DNA of 64,000 bases from Lutraria lutraria (Eukaryota; Mollusca; Bivalvia; Venerida; Mactridae). Below, one piece after another: positions 49,713 to 62,318 of this stretch. Location of the stretch: positions 6,840,414-6,904,413 of the forward strand of contig OZ026835.1 of the NCBI GenBank assembly GCA_964023205.1, given 5' to 3'. The first letter of the stretch is position 1, and each line of letters begins with the position of its first letter. The notes beneath the pieces are model-generated. The model did no database searches. It was not told the DNA's origin and saw only the letters and a list, made by a program, of their open reading frames with translations. The translations under genes and the position numbers were made by a program.

Positions 49713-51069
49713 ATGTCTGCGACGACCAGCACATCGTCCGTAAGTGTGATTTTTCTCAATATTATTACAGTTTCGGTAATGCTTAGGCTTGATCGTGATT
49801 ATTACATTATGTACAATATATGTCTGCGGTTGTTGTACCAGTTAATTCTGGTTATTTGTCGACAGAGAGCTGACATGGGACATTTTGACTCGCTTGAAAT
49901 AGGCGCAGTTCCGATGCTTTTATATCCCAAATTATGTTTTTATAGACCTAACTGTTAATTTACTTTGGTATGTGAATGCCGGTGTAGGTTTGATTTGTTT
50001 AATTTAACCATTGTCTGTAAAGATTATATTCCCTTACATAAGCATGTCAACGCGATCAACTTCAATTAAAAAGCCATGTTACCCTGTAAACTATAAACTG
50101 CGCCTATGAATTTCTTCATTCATATGTAAATTTATACAACAGTAAAAAGTGATGATGTCTGAATGTAGATTCCTTGTGCATTTCATGTTACTTAAAGAGC
50201 ATAGAACAAGATAGCATTGACAGTAGTCGGTCATCTAGTCCGGTTGAGAGAGGACGTGGGAGGAGAGGCCAGAGGGAAAGGCGAGGGTCCACACGATCAA
50301 GCAGTCTGGACAGAGGCAGGGGCCATGGTGCTGGTCTTCCTAAACAAGAGTCAGAAGAGTCTATCCTGAAAAGACAGCAGCAAGAAATGAAGGTTTGTGT
50401 TTCTGACTTTTCTCAATTACTGGTTTCTGTCTGTAAAATTGATTTATTCTATCATTTTTTCTACTGAAACAGCAGAAAACAACCATTTAATTATACTAAT
50501 ACTTTCTGTAAATGATCCACCATAGGCATAGACCAAATTTTATTATGATCCATGTATATATCTGTGCCATCTAAGAATTGACAGTGTTCTCACTGCAGAT
50601 CCTATTCTCAATCTCATGAAAACATATTTTGTGTATACATGTACATTTATTGATATTTTCTGTGCTTATCACCGGTATTTATTTATTATCCATACTGATT
50701 CACAAACCACTGATTGTTACATAACATACATGTACGCCCAGCTGCTTATACCTGTATACATAATTGTATAGACTATACAGTGCAACCTCCTAAAAGCAAC
50801 ACCTTTTGGGAGTATCAAGTGTGTTGTTACTGAGAAGTTGTCGCTCTAGAGGGGTTAAATTAGTACATGTAGTGATATTATGAAAAAGGAAAAATCAAGA
50901 AAATAAAGAAGTTGATGCTCTGAAGAGGTTGACCTGTATAGGCAATTTGAAATAAATGACATTTTGGGTCAAAAATTTGAATCACAGTATACATGTTTAT
51001 ACTGGTATGAATATTTGTAATATTGAGTACTTATCATGTTTATTGCATTCACAGGATGAGGTTCACTGA
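49713..51069 (+). CDS. Small Ser/Arg/Gly-rich protein, three exons, 78 aa, function unknown
   Basis: Exons: 49713-49739 (MSATTSTSS, donor gtaagt), 50198-50392 (65 codons, donor gtttgt) and 51055-51069 (DEVH then stop, acceptor tgcattcacag). All junctions are phase 0, total 237 nt. The protein is polar and low-complexity: a Ser-rich start, several RSSSPVERGRG / SSSLDRGRG boxes with RG/GRG dipeptides, then an acidic-basic tail ESEESILKRQQQEMK likely to be helical. RS and RG boxes are typical of RNA-binding or phosphorylated linker regions; a 14-3-3 or SR-kinase target is possible. I recognise no family. The weakest points are the non-consensus second donor and the very short last exon; the gene could instead continue to exons I did not see. 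A CRE and a CCAAT box sit just upstream. Confidence 0.6.
50778..50935. mobile_element. Small MITE-like element, CAGTGCAACCTC ends
   Basis: Left end CAGTGCAACCTCCT and right end GAGGTTGACCTG are imperfect inverted repeats flanked by TA; 158 bp, no frame. It sits in the last intron of the 78-aa gene. Confidence 0.5.
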
Positions 51070-51785
51070 ATGGACATGGAGAGTAGCGGGAAATACTGTG
51101 TCGGCCAATCGAGATGAGCCCTGGAGTAATGCACAGTATACCAGGTTTTATTCCGGCAAGTATTGGCTAGGTAGAAAGAGTCAACCAATATAACCATGTG
51201 ATGATGTACATGTGTGTAATGTGTGAAGATGTATTGGTTATTTGTGTAAACAGCACATGCATTGATATAATGGACCAATAGAAAATACAGACACTGACAG
51301 TGATTTTATAAGTTGTAATTGTTGTTCTACCAACTAGAATTTATAATACATACAGTGACATTTTTATAACAGCATTCTTAAACAAAAATGTGAGCAAAAT
51401 GTGTAAGAAGAATAGATGGCCTCCACTTCAGGGGTCCTATTTCTTAATATGTTTATTACTTAGGCTAAGTCCAAATATATTGGACTGGATTTGAAGTCTG
51501 TAAAATCCAGGTGATCTGCAAAGCCAAATGTCTATGGCATAGATAAATCTGGTTTAAAAATTGTATTGAATTCAAATGACAGAAATTAAAATGATAAATT
51601 AAAGTTATGTTGTTTTAAATAACTTATTATGAAATCGGCCCAGATTATTTTACCAACTTCATACAATCAATCCTCTGAGACAACTTGACTAATAGTTTGT
51701 TTATTCTTAGTTCAGTTTTATGGTGCATCAACAACAAATTGTCATAAGAAATGAAATATAGCAAGCAATAAAAATAAACAACTGT

Positions 51786-52700
51786 ATCGCTCACCTGAGT
51801 ATCGTAACACTAAGGGATAGTATGTCCCCTGCCGTACCGGAGGGGACTATAGTGTTTGTCGATGTCAGTCTGTCCATCCGTCCGTGTGTCTGTCTGTCCG
51901 AAGTGGTTTCGGGATGATAACTTCAGTTAGGGGAGATGGATTTCAATGATAGTCGGTATATGGATAGCTTAGATGATTACCTAGAGTGGGATTGCACTTG
52001 GGGTCAATAGGTCAAATATCTAGGTCACTGTTACTAAAAATAGAAAATTAGTTTCCGGATGATAACTTCAGTTAGGGGTGATGGATTGCAATGGAAGTTG
52101 GTGTATGGATAGCTTAGGAGATTGCCTAGAGGGGATTACACTTAGTGTCAATAGGTCAAATATCTAGGTCACTGAAATTTGATTTTAGGAAGATAACTTT
52201 AGCTGGCTCGCTCATATAAACACAATTATCATCATTAAAAATCTTAGCAGATGCTGTTGTATAAACATAAGCTTACATTCCAATAATGTGTGCTGGCAGT
52301 GGACTTGATTTGCATGCAATACTGACTGTAAGCTTGTTTGATCAAGGGAGGTTATTTGTCATGGTTAAAAGTTATCTACCCCAACTGTCAAGTAGTTGTT
52401 GAAATCATCCCCCTGGGCAGGGCCAATATTGATCCTGGGGCCATGATTTGCATGAAATGTGTAGAAATCTACAAGACAATGCTACATACAAAATATCTAA
52501 GCTCTAGGCCTTGTGGTTTTTAATTTTCCTATATAAGCCTATGTAAATCAAATGACCCCCCGGGACGGGGCCGATTTTGACCCTGCATCAGTGATTTGAA
52601 CAAAATCGGTAGAGATCCACTAGACAATGCTGCATACCAAATATCTTAGCTCTAGGCCATGTGGTTTTGGACAAGTAGATTTTTTAATTTTCTAATATAA
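51786..52700 (+). repeat. Two tandem-repeat blocks (about 140 bp x2 and 165 bp x2)
   Basis: 51786-52200 has a unit with 'ggatgataacttcagttagg' and 'aataggtcaaatatctaggt' twice. 52360-52700 has a unit with 'caatgct.catac.aaatatct' and 'agctctaggcc.tgtggtttt' twice. Typical molluscan microsatellite-like dispersed repeats; no protein frame of note. Confidence 0.6.
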
Positions 52701-53638
52701 TACAGAGTATTGCTGTAGGACATATTAGAGCAAGATGCTTTTATAGCCTCCTAGGATCACCTTCCTCTAGCTTGGGCATGAACATGCCAACACCTCCTAC
52801 GCTTCTTGTTCCACACACGCTACAGTCTGAAACACAATTCTACACTAAACTTTATCCACAGGATTTTACCCTCTTACCAACCCTGTATTGTAGACAAAAT
52901 AAATGTTTATCATTGTAAAAAATCCCTTCTACGGTGTATGTGATACTGCCCATTTTCACAAATCAGTAACTGATGGGTGCCGTGTGACACATTTTAAAAA
53001 AGTTCATTTTCAAACATTTATGGATGGCCATAGTCACAAAAAGTTATAACACCAATTCATTTTAAATTACTGTCTGAGTTGCCAATATTTTAGGTGACTG
53101 TACTAAGTTGCCCACAACATCTATCATAGCATCAACATCAGCATGCTGTCAGTTTTAATAACAGCCAGGAGTTCATATCTTATATGACAGTAAGATTACA
53201 TTTGTCCCCTAGAAGAAGTAGTCAATTTCTAAGAAACACCAAATATCTCATTTGCCAAATATTCGTTTGAAGGTTATTTCTTGATATGAATGCAGTCCTT
53301 GGAAATTGAACAGGAGACATTGCCACTAAGTGAGCATTCCCCCCCCCCCCCCCGCCCTCAAAAGCAAGCAAATTTTCATACAGACATAAATATGTACCGC
53401 ATTGATCCATCTTTGTTGAGCACATTTGCTCTGTCAGCATGCGTGTTGTTGTCCAAGGCTGCTAATAGGTTTCTAACTCAGTAAATGGGAGGTGTGTTTG
53501 AAAACCTCTTGGCGCAATACATCAGGATGTGCTGGTGAAATCCTTCAAGATTTGCTGTACTCCTGTATGAATTATTAGTACATTTTTGTATCTTTTACAG
53601 CCACGAGAATAAAAGAATGTGATAAAATTAACACATGA
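52701..53638. other. Spacer with poly-C run
   Basis: Holds a 13-14 base C run near 53340 and otherwise AT-rich sequence. No exon or element seen. The other long gaps (23826-24190, 47576-48102, 48859-49660) are similarly featureless to me. Confidence 0.4.
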
Positions 53639-53644
53639 TTTATT
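53639..53644 (-). terminator. Candidate poly(A) signal of the 203-aa gene
   Basis: TTTATT on the plus strand reads AATAAA on the minus strand, about 356 bases after the stop at 54000. Such hexamers are frequent in AT-rich DNA, so the support is positional only. Confidence 0.35.
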
Positions 53645-53999
53645 TTTATATGTAATTCTCAAAATGATTCAGCTGATAGTTTACTGGTTATACCAACAGG
53701 TAGAATCATTAAGAAATATAGACTATGTTGTTTATGTAAAACTTGTTGTAAAATGTGAAAATTTACAGATAGTATTTCCATAGGAATAAGTAAACACATA
53801 CAATGAGGGACAGAAGAAACAATATCAACATTTTCCAATGAGAGCATTCAAAATTTACCAAAATCGACAACTTTTATAGAACTAACAGTCTGACTGTGCA
53901 TTTATATATCTTTGTTTATAAATTTTAGTGTTAAAAAGAAGCATTCATTGTTTACCTAAAATGTAGGAAGTAATGGACTTTCTTCAGCAGTTGTTTATC

Positions 54000-56900
54000 T
54001 TAGACAACACAAGCGAGATCCTTCAGGGCCTGCTTGTGCTGAGAAACAGAAATCCAAGATTTGGTCTGGTCTTCCTCAGACAATGGTCCATGCAGGCACT
54101 TGTAAATTCTATCATCCCCGTGAGCCAGAATCCACTCATGCACATTCACACTTCTCCATAGTCCCTAAGGAATAAAGCAAATGTTTTCTCTTATACAGAA
54201 TTAAGACATGATAACCATTACAATTTGCCTGTCCTAATGACGCATTCACTAGAGCAGGATATTTCTGGTTTGGAGTCAGATGTGTAGGCTATTGTTGCCT
54301 CTAAACATTTGTTCATTAAGTACGCATGAGCAGGAAGTTGGTGCGTAATGTAACACAGTCAAATCACAACAAATGATTTATTTTCTTCTCATAATGGCAT
54401 TGAATCCAACAAACAAAGCAACTTGTTTAGACTAGGTCATGAAGAAGTAACATAATTAAAATTGTCATATTTTAAACCTTTCTGAAACATATGCATGGCT
54501 GTCAGATACAATAGCCCAAGTTTAAACAAACCTTATTCAAAAAGTTGTAGGAGATGACATCACAATATTGTGTACTAACCAACTGATTCATCTGATTCAT
54601 AACAACTTAGTCTTTTCTGGATAACAATTTAAAAGCAATGAACAAATGCATAAATATGTCTTTCCACAAACTGACCATATGTTTCCCTATCTTGCATGGG
54701 AACCAGAAATGATTAACAATATATTTACACCATTGATGCAAACTCTTTTGCTTTTTCGCTGTGCAATCTAGTAAGAACAACATATGAGTACTTGAGTTCT
54801 ACAAGGAAGGAAAAACATACATTTATCTCACAGCCATTATTAGCAAAATTTATTTTAGTAAACATGATTCTGTTCTACTGGGATGTTCAAAATCAATTAA
54901 TCTTATAAATTCTTATCCAAACAATATAGGTATGTGTTACAGCAATTTACCTTGGTTCTTAGCAGCATGCCAAATGTCATAGGAATGTTTTGTTTGGATG
55001 TTTTTTTCCTGAAAGAACAAATTTACAATACAAATAATCAATTAATATGTATCTGTTTTGTAGGATTTACATCTTACCAACAATCTTTCAGAATACAGAG
55101 ACGGTTTCCAACTTCCAACATGTTTCAGTACTGGCTGTCTCCACTGTATATCAGGCCTCGAACACTGATGTGATACAACACCCAGCTTCAATATCCTGAC
55201 ACTGGGTGAAGCAATCCTGGAATGACCCTTATATGCCAAGCAACATCTTAGGGTGATTAACCAGAATCATTTTAACAATTTTGGTATGTCGCAGCCAATG
55301 ATCAAACTCACAAACTCAAACTCCAAAGGTTAACGTTATACAAACTAAGCTACCAGGGAAGGTTATAAGTACAAATTGTGTGTGACAGGTACAAGTCATT
55401 GTCAGGTACACATTCAGACACAAAATGTGTCTGTGGTCATATCTATCTGATTCAAATATTATAATCAAGGAATTTTGAAGGAACAATTGAAAGGAAACTC
55501 CATCAATACCTACCTATAAATACAATATACAAAATTCGACTTGTAAAGTAAAATATGGAATGAAGCAATTTTTTTGTGAGATATGGACTGTATAAGTGTT
55601 GCAGACAGACACATATATTATACAAATCGTACGTACATGTTTTGGTGGTGGTGGCGGGGTAAATGTAATATGTACATGAATAATTTATTTACGCAGAGTA
55701 AATACCAGGTAGCTTTTTTCAAAAAGAAGAAAGACATCCTTTAGAATTCTTTTCAATGCATACAAATATAAATGACTACAGTGATTATCAAACTAAATAT
55801 ATGCCTTTACATAGTTAGATGATAAAATATCCTAACTAATAGTTCTAAAGAATTTATGGTTGAAACCAATTTAGCTGACTCCAAGTACAGTACAGTGAGT
55901 TAATGTGTGGTCACTTCAAATTCAAGAGACAGATTACAACACTGTTGACTACACATTCTGTAATTTCACTGACTGTGCATGAAAGCAAATGAATCTCCCT
56001 TTCACCAAGATAAAACATTATGCTAAAGATTATTTTACAAAAATCTATGTGGTATAATAAGGTTTTAAATAATATTATTGTAGTAACTTACTCTGAAGGA
56101 TCAATGAAGGATGATAATAGTTTTTTCATCAAATGAGGTCTGGAAGTCTTTCCATCTTCTCTACTGGATTCTTGTTTTCTAGAGAAAGAGGAAAAACAGT
56201 TCAGTTAAAAAATGAAAGGCTTAAGTGCCATGATACTAACACACAAGATAAGTAAATGTTTATATACACAAGAAATTATTCATAATACTTCATACAATTT
56301 GTGCAAAAACATAGCAACTCAACAGAAAGTCAGTTGGTTAATTTCCATGCGAAAACAGGAAGTATGCTGACATATGACCGTTCTTACAAATAAATGTGTT
56401 TGCCATAACACTATCTATTGACCAAAAAGGCCAATAACAATCTTATTGGCCTCTTAGGATGTTTTGGAATCAAAAAGAGCATTCTGACATGTACTTTGGG
56501 TTATGTATAAACAATAAATTGTTAAAAAATTCCTACCTACCTACCAACTAAAAGTTTTCTGGTAACACCAAACAAACATTTTTAAGGCCGTCTAATGTAC
56601 AATAAGGTTCTTATTCCTATCCTTTCACAGTGACTACAATTTATTTTTGCCAATGAAAAATCACCAAAGTAGACATACTCACTCAGTTTTGTTGTCTCCA
56701 GAGGAGTCCATTTCTTCCAATCCTGATGTTAAATCAAGATGTACATGTCTGCAATACAAAAATGTTGTGCTGTTATTTTTTGTTTACTGTTGTTCTTACG
56801 CACACCTTCCACTAAAATGCCATCTCAAGCGATTCAAGCCTAACCATAGACTGTAACTTAATCTTTACAATAATTTTCACATCTTGTCATTAACACTATT

Positions 56901-58896
56901 TTGATTTAAAATTTATGTTTCACTCACTATTTTGCTTTGAACAGCTTTTAAAACACAGTGTTGCACAACTGAAGGGTGAGCGAAATGATGGATGGGTGGA
57001 TTGTAAAATTATTAGTCACAAAAATTATTGTTAATTGTGAAGTATTTACATTTACCAAAGGAATGAAAAAAGAACAATGACACACCCACTAAAAATGCAA
57101 AGTGGATATTAATTTCCTCTTATTGCGTTGAGTAATCTTGCCATTTAACCTATCGACCTCACTTTCAATAGCGGTCGTCCACATAGACAAAATTGTAGGT
57201 TATTGGTATGACATGGGTTTTTTGTTGAACATCACTGAGACTTTGACATACTAGAGATCATCTACATCATAGTACATAGTGACTACATGTGATGATCAGC
57301 CTCCTTACCTGACAGAGGCTTGTCTCATCACATAGGGACCAGAATTTGCAAAGATGCAATTATTTTCTGAAAATCAAATTCATTTCACTTTACCATCCTG
57401 AATTCTTTATTAGAAGTTATGTAGGATTTATTTCACATCTATGGCATAATGAACAAAATAATAGAGAAACTAAATGATAAAACAGTACCTGCCACCATGC
57501 ATTTCCATCTCTAAAACTGACACACCAGATACTGAATGGGTGCTCACAACATCCCTCAAACTGTCAGGGGTGGAGGTCAGTCTTGATGGTCCAGGTATCT
57601 CAGCAGCAAGAATATATTGGTACCTAAAATAATGCATACAATATTACTCTTCAGCACATGAACATAATTATATCGTTTTTAAATTAATAAAAGCTTTAGA
57701 AAATATTAATGGCTTGGAGCATCAAGTCTATTGACTAATTAGAAGAAACATATAAACATTACAGTCGGACTCAAAGGAAAGAAGATGAAATAGCTTAGAT
57801 TTATATTGCATTTACAAATTTGTATTAAAATAAAAAAGCCTTCTCAATCAAATCTCATTACAACGTTAGACTTGAACCAGATGGATGATTTCCTTCCTGT
57901 CTATCATTATTTTTGTGTGTTTTTCATGAATTGCACCAGATTAAATGTGCAGTTCAAATAACTTCAAAGTTTGTATTACATTTGTATTTGTTTAACGCCT
58001 TAATAAAGAAATCAGATCTGTTGTGCATTGTCAAAATAATTGGATAGATATCACAAAGTGATGTAAGGCGCATAGCTGGACTTTATATTCTTGAACTCTT
58101 TGGATTTAATTTGAAATGAAAATGAACTTTAAAACGGCCAAGTTAAAATGCTTATAATCTATATGTTCCTTTAATTAAGTTTAATGCCAAATTAACCCCT
58201 CACAGGGATGTCAGCTTAAAAATCAAGACAGAGACCTACGACATGTTCACACATCCTTTAATTGTACGGTATTTACTTTAAAAGAAAACAACCTGTGTGC
58301 ATGATTCCAAGCCTTCTTTAACACTGTTTTCGCAGGAGACTGGTCAAAAAGTTTAGACTCTGGGATTGGATGCTGTTATTTTGTCATATCTACAACAAGC
58401 CAAAATGATAAAAAGATACGTTTATGGCTTAGATATAGCCATATTTTGGACCATATATACTCCTTTTGGAGTAAGTTCCAACTACGCCCCTGTATATAAC
58501 TTTTTGCTACTTTCACTTTCGGTTCAGCGGTTTTTCGGTCTCGCCTATATTCTTGAAACCTGAGCTTATTCGGTTCCAAAGCAGTATTTCCTCCGGGATT
58601 GATCGACATCGTCAACAGAAATAACGGAATAAACAATAAAACCGATCGATCTCTGCATGCCCTGTCGAAAATATAACCAGACAAAACAAAAATCATCGTA
58701 CCTGTCGATCAGGAATGTCGCCCTTTCACGGTCACTCTGTATGTTATGATCGTGTTTTATCACGTTCCACCGAGCAATTCCATTTCCTAAATTAATCCTT
58801 GATTAATCGTAGGACTTTTTACGAACAACCTTACGCTTCTTCCTTTCATTATCTGTTATTCTTGGTCTCCCTCTCTTTACCGTGTGTATCCGCCAT
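54000..58896 (-). CDS. Seven-exon gene, 203 aa, unrecognised protein
   Basis: Minus-strand exons: 58881-58896 (MADTH), 58702-58786, 57489-57623, 56683-56748, 56092-56178, 54951-55008, 54000-54164. Every junction is GT-AG, phases 1,2,2,2,2,0 agree and the sum is 612 nt. The N-terminal part (GNGIARWNVIKHDHN, then ERATFLIDRYQYIL) looks like a short helical domain. The middle is polar and Ser/Thr-rich. A basic helix PHLMKKLLSSFIDPSE follows. The last exon (WRSVNVHEWILAHGDDRIY...) is compact with Trp and His. There is no signal peptide or membrane span. The N-terminal segment resembles uncharacterised animal proteins with a basic GRPR stretch followed by RIN-[IL]-G and RW (recalled, not searched). 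The first intron is only 94 nt and is itself suspicious (see findings). A possible poly(A) signal lies at 53639-53644. Confidence 0.8.
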
Positions 58897-59208
58897 TGCT
58901 GTTATGCTAATTTATCCCGTGATCGAGTGAAGCTTGATTTACGGAAATCGACGAAGTATTTCGGCTTGTTTCGGAGAGGTATTTAGGACCCGCAGGTGTT
59001 AAAAGATTTTCAAAAGTTTAGACAAAATTTACTTAACTGTGGGACGCCATCCTAAACAAATAACAAAGTTTATGTATTGTTTAAAGGATATTTGATTCGA
59101 TGGCCAGCGCATTTGGCTAACTTTTAATGGTGATTTTGAACCTTATAATAACTTTAAGTAAAACTTTATAAAGTAAGTTTTGATAGAAATTTTATTTCCT
59201 GTTTTCTG

Positions 59209-60641
59209 GGCGAGGAAATCTTGTAAATGCAACAGATATTGTAAAGGCTATAGAAGAGACGAGGAAGGAGAGACAAGCCATTCTACGTGAAACTCATTTA
59301 ACCGCTGGAACACAGGAAACTGGTGAACCTTCTACTACTATCACAGAAGACATAGAGTGGAACAGAGTAGACCTGATGAAGAATTAAAGATTGAAGTAAG
59401 TTGCACGAAATATTTCCTGTCATAAATGATACTACAGACTTAAAAAAATAATTTTGTGCTTGTCCTTAATTAAATATATATCAGTCTCCAACTCAAGTCT
59501 CAATTTTTTGTATTCAGTATTCTCAAGTAAATGATAATAAGACTATATTATGATTCAAGTAAGGCTCTGTTTACAAATCAATTGATACAAATGATGACTA
59601 ATTCAGATTACAAACAAGCTGATAGATCTGATATTTGTTAAAAATGGAAATAAGACTTGAGCTCTGAGATTGACTTCAGGACTAATGACCTCCCGACTAT
59701 GTGGCTGCATGAAGCTCAATGCCAAACAATATCATTATGTTCTTACCTTTTCATGCACATAACTTGTTTGCTTCTAAAGAATATTCTGCAAATGGTTGGG
59801 AAAATCATACTTTTAAAAAAATATCATACTTCAAAAACATGTACAGCTTGTGTTAACCAAGTATCTGCAGTCTTACTTTATTTACTTAGGTAATGTCCAT
59901 GTTTCATACTTTCTTAGCTAATGTTTGCATTTTTGCTGCAGGAAAAAAACAACCAAGACCCAATGGTTAACAAGAGTAATGTCTCAAAACAAAGTGCCGC
60001 AAGTGGTTCTGGTGGAAGTCGTGGTAACATATTTTATTTGCAGTTCAGGGTGTCTTTAAATATCACATTTTTATTTTAAAACTCATCTGCAAGACGTTAA
60101 TGTAGTAAATCATAATTTGAACATACTAGTACTTCTCCTTTGATGACATAATATACAAATTGAAGTTTTGTTACATATTTACAATTTGTCATGGCTGATC
60201 AATTTTCAATGGGGTGGGCAGGGATAAGAATCTAGGAATTAAGTTTCTTTTGCCATAGATTTTGCATAATGAATTTAATGTAAGACTTAATTGAATAGCT
60301 TAGAGCAAATAAACATATGTACAGTTAACGTCATTTAGTAATTTGTCTTATTTTATGACTGGTAATCCATTTTCAACTATATTTTCATCACAAATATCTT
60401 TACAGATGTTGAAAAGGTGATGTTAGAGAATGAGAAATTGAAAGATATGAAATTGTGCAAGATATGTATGGATAATGACCTTTGTATGACCTTCTTACCC
60501 TGTGGTCACCTAGCAACATACGAGGAGTGTTCAGTATCATTGAAGGAGTGCCAAATCTGTAGGGAAAGCAATTACACAGAGAGTGAAAGTATTCTGGGCT
60601 TAGTGTTACTGTTAAGTTTTTATACCACCCCCCATAAATGA
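59209..60641 (+). pseudogene. Broken copy of the last three IAP exons (linker, RING)
   Basis: The copied exons are 59209-59395, 59942-60023 and 60406-about 60602, matching 15166-15353, 15887-15968 and 16351-16547. Four lesions are visible. The acceptor AG before the first copied exon is TG (59207-59208). One base is missing in that exon (187 rather than 188 nt, near 59350), shifting the frame. The RING ligand equivalent to C529 is Tyr (ATACGAG). An extra G near 60562 shifts the frame after the last RING Cys pair, replacing the conserved KVFWA end with an unrelated tail that stops at 60641. No BIR or UBA-start exon lies in the 250 bases before the copy. The middle exon keeps both splice sites and differs only by Leu to Met and His to Arg. 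A non-functional partial gene is the best reading; an intact transcript including it is unlikely. Confidence 0.92.
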
Positions 60642-62140
60642 AGTTTTGTTAGGGGGTATCCTGGAGTCACATTGTCCGTCTGTGCATGCATGCATGCGAG
60701 CATTCGTCCGGTTGTATAAGTCAGTTGGCCATGGGTGGATTTTAAAATACTTGACAGAAATTTTAAATAACATGTATGAAGCAATGTGTCCCATGATGAC
60801 CAATGTAATCTATGAGTAGATTTCACAAAAAATGGAAGATACGTTCACCATTATGTATCGGTGTGTCATGCTAAATACCCAGGGCCGTACCTCTCAGGTC
60901 AAGGTCACACTTAGAGGTTAAAGATAAAAAAATAGGTTATATTTTTCGTGTCTGCTCTGTAATATTGTTATCTATCGGTGGATTTCGGAAATACTTGGCA
61001 GAAATGTTTACTAATATATGACGATGTATCCTGCAAAAACCAAGGTCCGTTCCTCCAAGGTCAAGGTCACCTTTAGAGGTTATAGGTAAAAAATTGGTGC
61101 TTTATTTTGTGACCGCTTAGTATCTTTGTCATCTATGTGTGGAATTTGGGAATACTTGGCATCAAAGTTCACCAATCTGTAGGAATGTGTCTTGCAAAAA
61201 ACCGGTGTTTGTACCTTCAAGGTCACACTAAAGGTTAAAAATTATGTCTTTTTTCGTGTCTGCTAAAAAACTTTGTAATACATGGATGGACTTTTATACC
61301 TTCGCAAACAAAGTTTTAGAGGGGGTATATTGGAGTCTTTCTGTTGGTTGGTCCATCGGTCCATCTGCATAAAATTTCTTCCACATTCTTTAAGCAATTG
61401 CAATGAAACTTATCATTTGTTATCACCATGAAGTTTAGATGTGCAAAACACAATTTTCATTCCCAGTGATTTACTCATCCCAGAGTTATGTGCCCTTAAA
61501 CTTAGCCATATAGTGTACAATGGCAGTCTTAGTTTGTGGAGCAGACCACTTCCACATTTTTCAAGGGATTCAAATGAAACTGGAAATATATTACCAATAT
61601 GAAATGTGGATGTGCAAGACACAATTAAGTTATTTTCATGCCCAGTGATCCAATCATTGCGGAGTTATGTCCCCTAGAACTTAGCCCTATAGTGTACTAT
61701 CACATTCTTAGTGTCAACAGAGTGGCGGAGGTATTAGACATCTCTGTGACAGCTCTAGTTCAAATATCTGGCAGAAATGTTCACCAACATGTGACGGTTT
61801 GTCATGCGTAAGACCAAGGGTAACACTGCCTCTAAAAGAAATCAAGTTTGCATCTTAAGTAATAGCCAATAGCATTTCTGAAAAACCTTTATACCTCAGG
61901 TTGTAAACAGTTCGCGTCAAAGTGACGTGTGTGGGTATTCGTCACACCTGCAACAAAGTTCTAGTTTGCATTTTGAATGCTGTAAATTCTATTGATTACA
62001 TACAGTTACTTGCACATCATTTCGAATTGGCTTTGTGACAATAAATGCTTTTAAAAATGTTGACTACACTAGTGTATGTTGACTGCCATTATTGTATCAG
62101 AATCCTTTGTTTATTCATAATTACTGTAAGAATTTCATCG

Positions 62141-62318
62141 CAGTCTAACCTGAGGTAGCAGCCATCTCCGAGTAAAGGCCACCAAGTGAATAAAGGCCAT
62201 TCTTTTAAAAACCATGATTGATTATTTAGAACAAATTGACTTCTAAATAAAGGTCACTCGTCAATAAAAGCCATATCATGTCGTTCCCAAGGGTGGTCTC
62301 TGTTCACGGGTTTGACTG
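62141..62318. mobile_element. Small CAGTCAAACC-type MITE, third copy (inside duplication)
   Basis: Nearly identical to 18154-18331; inherited with the segmental duplication rather than by a separate insertion. Confidence 0.75.

Noticed and set aside
53338..53352. Poly-C run as a regulatory or G-quadruplex site
   Set aside because: A single homopolymer run with no second G/C block nearby; likely slippage or assembly noise.
53973..54161. Plus-strand 62-codon open frame
   Set aside because: Opposite strand of the last exon of the 203-aa gene, whose splice phase and stop fit far better.
58376..58696. Minus-strand 106-codon frame
   Set aside because: Begins inside the intron after the 58702 donor; it is intron sequence.
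60417..60641. Second functional RING gene
   Set aside because: Loses a zinc-ligand Cys and the conserved tail by frameshift; best called a pseudogene.
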